From NCBI RefSeq assembly GCF_001545155.1, contig NZ_CP014226.1:2099224-2107677 (forward strand): 8,454 nucleotides of DNA. Direction: 5' to 3'. The first letter of the stretch is position 1. The number at the start of each line of letters is the position of its first letter. Of the stretch, positions 5,832 to 8,454 are shown one piece after another. This DNA comes from Halomonas chromatireducens (GTDB taxonomy: Bacteria; Pseudomonadota; Gammaproteobacteria; Pseudomonadales; Halomonadaceae). Under the pieces are notes generated by a model. That model searched no databases. It saw nothing but the letters and a program-made list of their open reading frames with translations, and was not told where the DNA came from. Position numbers and translations under genes: made by a program.

Positions 5832-7040
5832 ATGGACGCCCTTCGTCGCCACTCCCTGCTGATCATTGTCGTTGGCAGCCTGGTCATCTCCTTGGCCATG
5901 GGGCTGCGCCACGGTTTTGGCCTGTTCCTTGAGCCGATGAGCAGCGATCTGGGCTGGGGACGTGGGGTATTCGCCTTCGCGCTGGCATTGCAGAACCTGA
6001 TCTGGGGATTTGCCCAGCCCTTCAGCGGGGCGCTTGCGGACCGCTTCGGTGCTGCCCGGGTGGTGGTCATCGGCGGGCTGCTCTACGCGCTGGGGCTGGC
6101 ATTCATGGGGCTCTCTGAATCGGCTTTGGGCATGTCACTCTCCGCCGGTCTGTTGATCGGCCTGGGGCTTTCCGGGACCACCTTTTCGGTGATACTCGGT
6201 GCAGTGGGCCGTGCCGTTGCACCGGAAAAGCGCAGCATGGCCATGGGCATCGTCAGCGCCGCCGGCTCGTTCGGGCAATTCGCCATGCTGCCCGGCACCC
6301 TGGGGCTGCTGGGCTGGCTCGGCTGGTCTACTGCGCTCTTGGCCATGGGGGTGATGGCGGCCATGATGGTGCCGCTTGGGGCCATGTTGAAGGATCGCCC
6401 CTCTGCCCGCCTGGCCTCGGATCTCTCGCTGCGCGCGGCACTGGACGAGGCTGCCGGCCAGCGCGGTTTCTGGCTGCTCTGCCTGGGCTTCTTCGTCTGC
6501 GGCTTTCAGGTGGTATTCATCGGTGTGCACCTGCCGGGCTACCTGTTCGACAACGGCCTCGCCGTGCAGGTTGGCAGCACCGTGCTGGCGCTGGTGGGGC
6601 TATTCAACATCTTCGGCACCTATGCCGCCGGCTGGCTGGGGGGCATATACTCAAAGCCGCGGCTGCTCAGCTGGCTCTATCTGACCCGGGGCGCCGTAAT
6701 CACTGCCTTCGTATTCCTGCCCCTGAGCCCCACCAGTGCCTACCTGTTCGGCATCACCATGGGCCTGCTGTGGCTCTCCACCGTGCCGCTGACCAATGGC
6801 ATCGTGGCGTCGGTGTTCGGCGTCCGTCACCTCTCCATGCTGGGTGGCATCGTCTTCCTGTTCCACCAGCTAGGCTCGTTCATGGGCGTATGGATGGGAG
6901 GCTACCTCTATGACCTCACCGGCCACTATGATGTGGTCTGGAAGATCGCCATCCTGCTCTCGGTCGTCGCGGCCCTGCTTCACTGGTTCATCAGCGAGGC
7001 GCCGGTCAAACGACCCCAGCCAACGGAGGCCCAGGCATGA
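5832..7040 (+). CDS. MFS transporter, OFA/monocarboxylate-type
   Basis: A 402-aa major facilitator with about 12 hydrophobic spans. The first span (LLIIVVGSLVISLAMGLRHGFGLF) is followed by LEPMSSDLGWGRGVFAFALALQNLIWG and the loop motif ADRFGAARVVVIGG. That combination is typical of oxalate/formate antiporter and monocarboxylate-porter-like carriers of organic anions. A charged cytoplasmic loop (KDRPSARLASDLSLRAALDEAAGQRGF) separates the two six-span halves. The frame is open from an ATG at 5730, but the start at 5832 puts the first membrane span right after a short basic N-terminus, as in relatives, and avoids a soluble leader. Its TGA overlaps the start of the 41-aa ORF (ATGA). The substrate cannot be assigned; the link to the deacetylase operon is proximity only. 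Confidence 0.9.
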   Translation: MDALRRHSLLIIVVGSLVISLAMGLRHGFGLFLEPMSSDLGWGRGVFAFALALQNLIWGFAQPFSGALADRFGAARVVVIGGLLYALGLAFMGLSESALGMSLSAGLLIGLGLSGTTFSVILGAVGRAVAPEKRSMAMGIVSAAGSFGQFAMLPGTLGLLGWLGWSTALLAMGVMAAMMVPLGAMLKDRPSARLASDLSLRAALDEAAGQRGFWLLCLGFFVCGFQVVFIGVHLPGYLFDNGLAVQVGSTVLALVGLFNIFGTYAAGWLGGIYSKPRLLSWLYLTRGAVITAFVFLPLSPTSAYLFGITMGLLWLSTVPLTNGIVASVFGVRHLSMLGGIVFLFHQLGSFMGVWMGGYLYDLTGHYDVVWKIAILLSVVAALLHWFISEAPVKRPQPTEAQA

Positions 7041-7162
7041 CCCAAACGCTATTGTTAAAGCTGGTGGCCGCGGCAGCAATCACGGGCGCCCTGGCCCTGG
7101 CCTGGTGGGGCTGGCAGAGCGCCGACGCCTCGATGCTGCTGCTCGGTATGCGACTTTGCTAG
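7037..7162 (+). CDS. 41-aa single-span membrane microprotein
   Basis: ATG overlaps the MFS stop (ATGA) and follows a strong GGAGG at 7025-7029 with 7-nt spacing. The product starts MTQTLLLKLVAAAAITGALA, continues LAWWGWQSADASMLLL and ends GMRLC, giving one membrane helix (about 5-26), an aromatic WWGW interface motif and a C-terminal cysteine. Translational coupling to the transporter suggests a small partner or stabiliser, but no function is recognised. It ends 14 bp before the stop of the convergent anr gene. Confidence 0.65.
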   Translation: MTQTLLLKLVAAAAITGALALAWWGWQSADASMLLLGMRLC

Positions 7163-7176
7163 GTGTGATTCGACAG

Positions 7177-7188
7177 TCAGGTCCCTGA
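7177..7188. terminator. Short inverted repeat at the anr/microprotein convergence
   Basis: TCAGG-TC-CCTGA overlaps the anr stop and lies between the two convergent genes. The 5-bp stem and 2-nt loop are too weak to be a convincing terminator, and no T-tract is seen, so read-through into antisense is possible. Confidence 0.15.
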
Positions 7189-7926
7189 GTGACGCCCGAC
7201 ATCTTCTGCCACCATTCGCGTCAGGCTCTCCATGTCCTTCAGCGATACCCATCGTCCTTCGACGGAGATCAGTTTCTGCATCTGGAACCTGCCGAGCGCG
7301 CGGCTGACGGTCTCGATAGCCAGCCCCAGATAACTGCCGATGTCACCCCGCGACATGGACAGGAAAAAACGGCTCGGTGAGTAACCACGAAGCCTGAAGC
7401 GCTCCGACATCCCCAACAGAAAGCTCGCCATGCGCTGGTCAGCAGTGCGACCGGAAAGAAGGCACATCATGCGCTGATGATCGCGCAACTCCTCGCCCAT
7501 GCAGCGAAAGAGGCGGTGTTGCAGGGTGTGGGAGTCTTTCATCAGCACTTCGAGCTGCAAGAACGGCAGCTCGCAAACGTATGTCGATTCCAGCGCCACC
7601 ACATTGCCGACACACTCACCGCTACCGATGCCATCCAGGCCCACCAACTCACCGGGAAGGTAGAAATGTGTCACCTGATCACGCGCGCCTACTTGGAACT
7701 GTACTTGCTTCAGACTGCCTGTGCGCACCGCATAGAGATTGCCGAATTGATCTCCCTGGTGCACCAGGACCTCACCACGCTTGAGCGGGCGCGGCCGCTC
7801 GAGTAATGCATCGAAGTCGGCGAGCTGCTCCCCTTCCAGCCCCATGGTCAGACAGCGTGAATGATGGCAGCAGTATTCACAGCGCGTCCCGCCACCCGGC
7901 AGGGGGCCAGTCGATGTGAAGGGCAT
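7177..7926 (-). CDS. anr: Anr/FNR-type oxygen-sensing transcriptional regulator
   Basis: This 249-aa Crp/FNR-family protein switches genes between aerobic and low-oxygen growth through an oxygen-labile 4Fe-4S cluster. Cluster cysteines are C16, C19 and C25 (CEYCCHHSRC, the same spacing as FNR C20/C23/C29) plus C118 in STYVCELPF, equivalent to FNR C122. The cyclic-nucleotide-binding-like barrel spans about 35-130, and the dimer helix follows. The recognition helix IETVSRALGRFQ keeps E205, S208 and R209, the residues FNR uses to read TTGAT...ATCAA. The start at 7926 has an excellent AAGGAG and retains the N-terminal cysteines; M28 would lose them. A box upstream suggests autoregulation. The gene converges on the microprotein gene with almost no gap. 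Very secure. Confidence 0.96.
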   Translation of the reverse strand: MPFTSTGPLPGGGTRCEYCCHHSRCLTMGLEGEQLADFDALLERPRPLKRGEVLVHQGDQFGNLYAVRTGSLKQVQFQVGARDQVTHFYLPGELVGLDGIGSGECVGNVVALESTYVCELPFLQLEVLMKDSHTLQHRLFRCMGEELRDHQRMMCLLSGRTADQRMASFLLGMSERFRLRGYSPSRFFLSMSRGDIGSYLGLAIETVSRALGRFQMQKLISVEGRWVSLKDMESLTRMVAEDVGRHSGT

Positions 7927-8013
7927 TTTCTTCTCCTTGTACTTCCCGCCAGAGAATGCACGAGACTCTGGAAGACCCTGATACCAAATACCTCTTTCAA
8001 GGTGGCTCAGGGG

Positions 8014-8027
8014 TTGAGAAGGATCAA
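8014..8027 (-). promoter_or_regulatory. FNR/Anr box upstream of anr
   Basis: The minus strand reads TTGATCCTTCTCAA, matching TTGATNNNNATCAA at 9 of 10 fixed bases. If the box is centred at -41.5 (class II position), transcription would start near 7979, about 50 bp before the anr ATG, with TATTTG (7990-7985) as a weak -10. The AT-rich stretch 8029-8045 just upstream could act as an UP element, and a lone TTGAT half-site lies at 8048-8044. This supports anr autoregulation. Confidence 0.6.
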
Positions 8028-8076
8028 GGTTAATAAAAAAGTATCAAGAGTTGGCTGCTCTGCCGATGGCCGTGGA

Positions 8077-8122
8077 ACCAAACGAAGCACCCATGCCTGA
8101 GGGCATGGGCGCTTCGCTTGGT
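8077..8122 (-). repeat. 21-bp imperfect hairpin, possibly an IS200/IS605-type end
   Basis: Bases 8077-8097 pair with 8122-8102 around a 4-nt loop, with only two imperfect pairs (8082/8117 and 8089/8110). On the plus strand these are A-C mismatches; on the minus strand they become G-U wobbles, so a minus-strand RNA would be paired throughout. The CCCATGCC...GGCATGGG core resembles the end hairpins of many IS200/IS605 elements with tnpB, but neither tnpA nor tnpB is in view. Confidence 0.45.
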
Positions 8123-8153
8123 AGCCGCAGGTCGTCCAGCGACGGTTGGCTAC
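8121..8153. repeat. Nested stem-loop next to the long hairpin
   Basis: An outer stem GTAGCC (8121-8126) with GGCTAC (8148-8153) encloses an inner stem GTCG (8131-8134) with CGAC (8140-8143). It abuts the long hairpin, so the two would compete or stack in an RNA. Confidence 0.35.
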
Positions 8154-8165
8154 GGCTTAGCAGTA

Positions 8166-8217
8166 GATCTTTTCCGAAGAACTTTTCCGAAGATCTTACC
8201 TGAAGAACTTACCAGAC
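8166..8217. repeat. Four tandem 13-bp repeats
   Basis: Units are GATCTTTTCCGAA, GAACTTTTCCGAA, GATCTTACCTGAA and GAACTTACCAGAC, head to tail with no gaps. GATC and GAAC alternate at the unit starts, so the array also reads as two 26-bp repeats; units 1 and 2 share TTTTCCGAA and units 3 and 4 share TTACC. The two GATC sites could be Dam targets. No function is recognised. Confidence 0.7.
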
Positions 8218-8232
8218 AAACGCGTAAAGCAT

Positions 8233-8276
8233 CGCCCACTCGGGCGGTGATACAAGCGCGCACCGCGCAGCGGTGC
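8233..8276. repeat. Two GC-rich stem-loops
   Basis: CGCCC-ACTC-GGGCG lies at 8233-8246 and GCACCGC-GCA-GCGGTGC at 8260-8276. The second lies immediately downstream of the minus-strand stop at 8278-8280, where a terminator would be expected, but it has no T-tract. Confidence 0.4.
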
Positions 8277-8277
8277 C

Positions 8278-8454
8278 TCACTTGATACTGCCACTACCCC
8301 CAATGCCAAGGGTCATCCGTCCCTCCGACCCGGGCAAACCATCAAGGTTGGCTGGTCGAGCAAGGATTGCCGGGCGCTGGATGCCTGAGTCTTCGGGCAA
8401 TGGGTCGACCGGGAAATCCGTAAATCGACCCGTGTTAGCGGTAGAGCAGCTTGA
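8278..8454 (-). CDS. Unidentified C-terminal reading frame entering from the right edge
   Basis: A minus-strand frame is open from the edge for 58 codons and stops with TGA at 8280-8278. The end reads PGSEGRMTLGIGGSGSIK. It shows no known domain, and its third positions are less GC-rich than in the real genes here. If the hairpins beyond it are an IS200/IS605 right end, this would be where the tail of a tnpB gene lies. A chance open frame is equally possible. Confidence 0.25.
   Translation of the reverse strand, partial: SSCSTANTGRFTDFPVDPLPEDSGIQRPAILARPANLDGLPGSEGRMTLGIGGSGSIK

Larger units (their letters stand above)
8041..8454. other. Structured region with no recognised gene
   Basis: Between the anr promoter and the window edge no protein family is recognisable on either strand. 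The stretch is packed with inverted repeats (8077-8122, 8121-8153, 8233-8246, 8260-8276, 8382-8399, 8402-8431) and a 13-bp tandem array (8166-8217). It could be a structured non-coding RNA, the end of a transposable element, or a complex regulatory region. Confidence 0.4.

Noticed and set aside
8028..8045. T-run TTTTTT on the minus strand as a terminator after the long hairpin
   Set aside because: It lies about 37 nt beyond the hairpin base, too far for an intrinsic terminator, and better fits an AT-rich promoter element for anr.
8432..8454. tRNA-like stretch GGTAGAGCAGC at the right edge
   Set aside because: It resembles a tRNA D-arm, but no acceptor, anticodon or T-arm can be placed in the visible sequence.
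8041..8454. CRISPR array
   Set aside because: The only direct repeats are 13 bp and contiguous, with no spacers.

Overview
The window is GC-rich bacterial DNA, apart from an AT-rich patch near 8030-8050. An Anr/FNR regulator with an intact 4Fe-4S cysteine set, an OFA/MCT-type MFS carrier, a small lipoprotein and a polyamine-type deacetylase point to a gammaproteobacterium. A member of the Halomonadaceae or a relative is the best guess; this is inferred from protein style, and no rRNA is present to settle it.

Positions 1-5377 hold a minus-strand catabolic-looking cluster. In transcription order it contains an AraC-type regulator (5377-4577), an acetylpolyamine amidohydrolase-like enzyme (4407-3373), a RidA-family imine deaminase (3257-2901), an ornithine cyclodeaminase/mu-crystallin-family protein (2899-1958), a second HDAC-fold amidohydrolase of the HDAH class (1961-843), and a class IV branched-chain aminotransferase (843 to the window edge). 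The last four genes are packed at 1-nt spacing, ATGA and TAATG junctions, so they are almost certainly cotranscribed and translationally coupled. The gap between regulator and first enzyme carries a near-perfect 13-bp direct repeat at 21-bp phase just upstream of a good -10 box, which is the architecture expected of an AraC-type activator site. Together the genes suggest removal of an acyl group from an amine or amino acid, transamination, imine handling by RidA and reduction of a cyclic imine. The substrate is not known.

The left edge is abnormal. The aminotransferase reads normally to about residue 260 and then passes in frame into the helix-turn-helix of a LysR-type regulator, losing the usual Gly-Thr-Ala-Ala loop and C-terminus. 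This is either a deletion fusion in the genome or an assembly chimera.

Positions 5485-7162 hold a 60-aa lipoprotein (minus strand) diverging from an MFS transporter (plus strand), which is followed by an overlapping 41-aa single-span membrane microprotein. Converging on that pair is anr (7926-7177), with a 9/10-match FNR/Anr box upstream.

The right end (8030-8454) has no recognisable gene but is rich in structure: a 21-bp hairpin whose two imperfect pairs become G-U on the minus strand, a nested stem-loop, four 13-bp tandem repeats, several further stem-loops and an unidentified reading frame running off the edge. It may be the end of an IS200/IS605-like element or a structured RNA.
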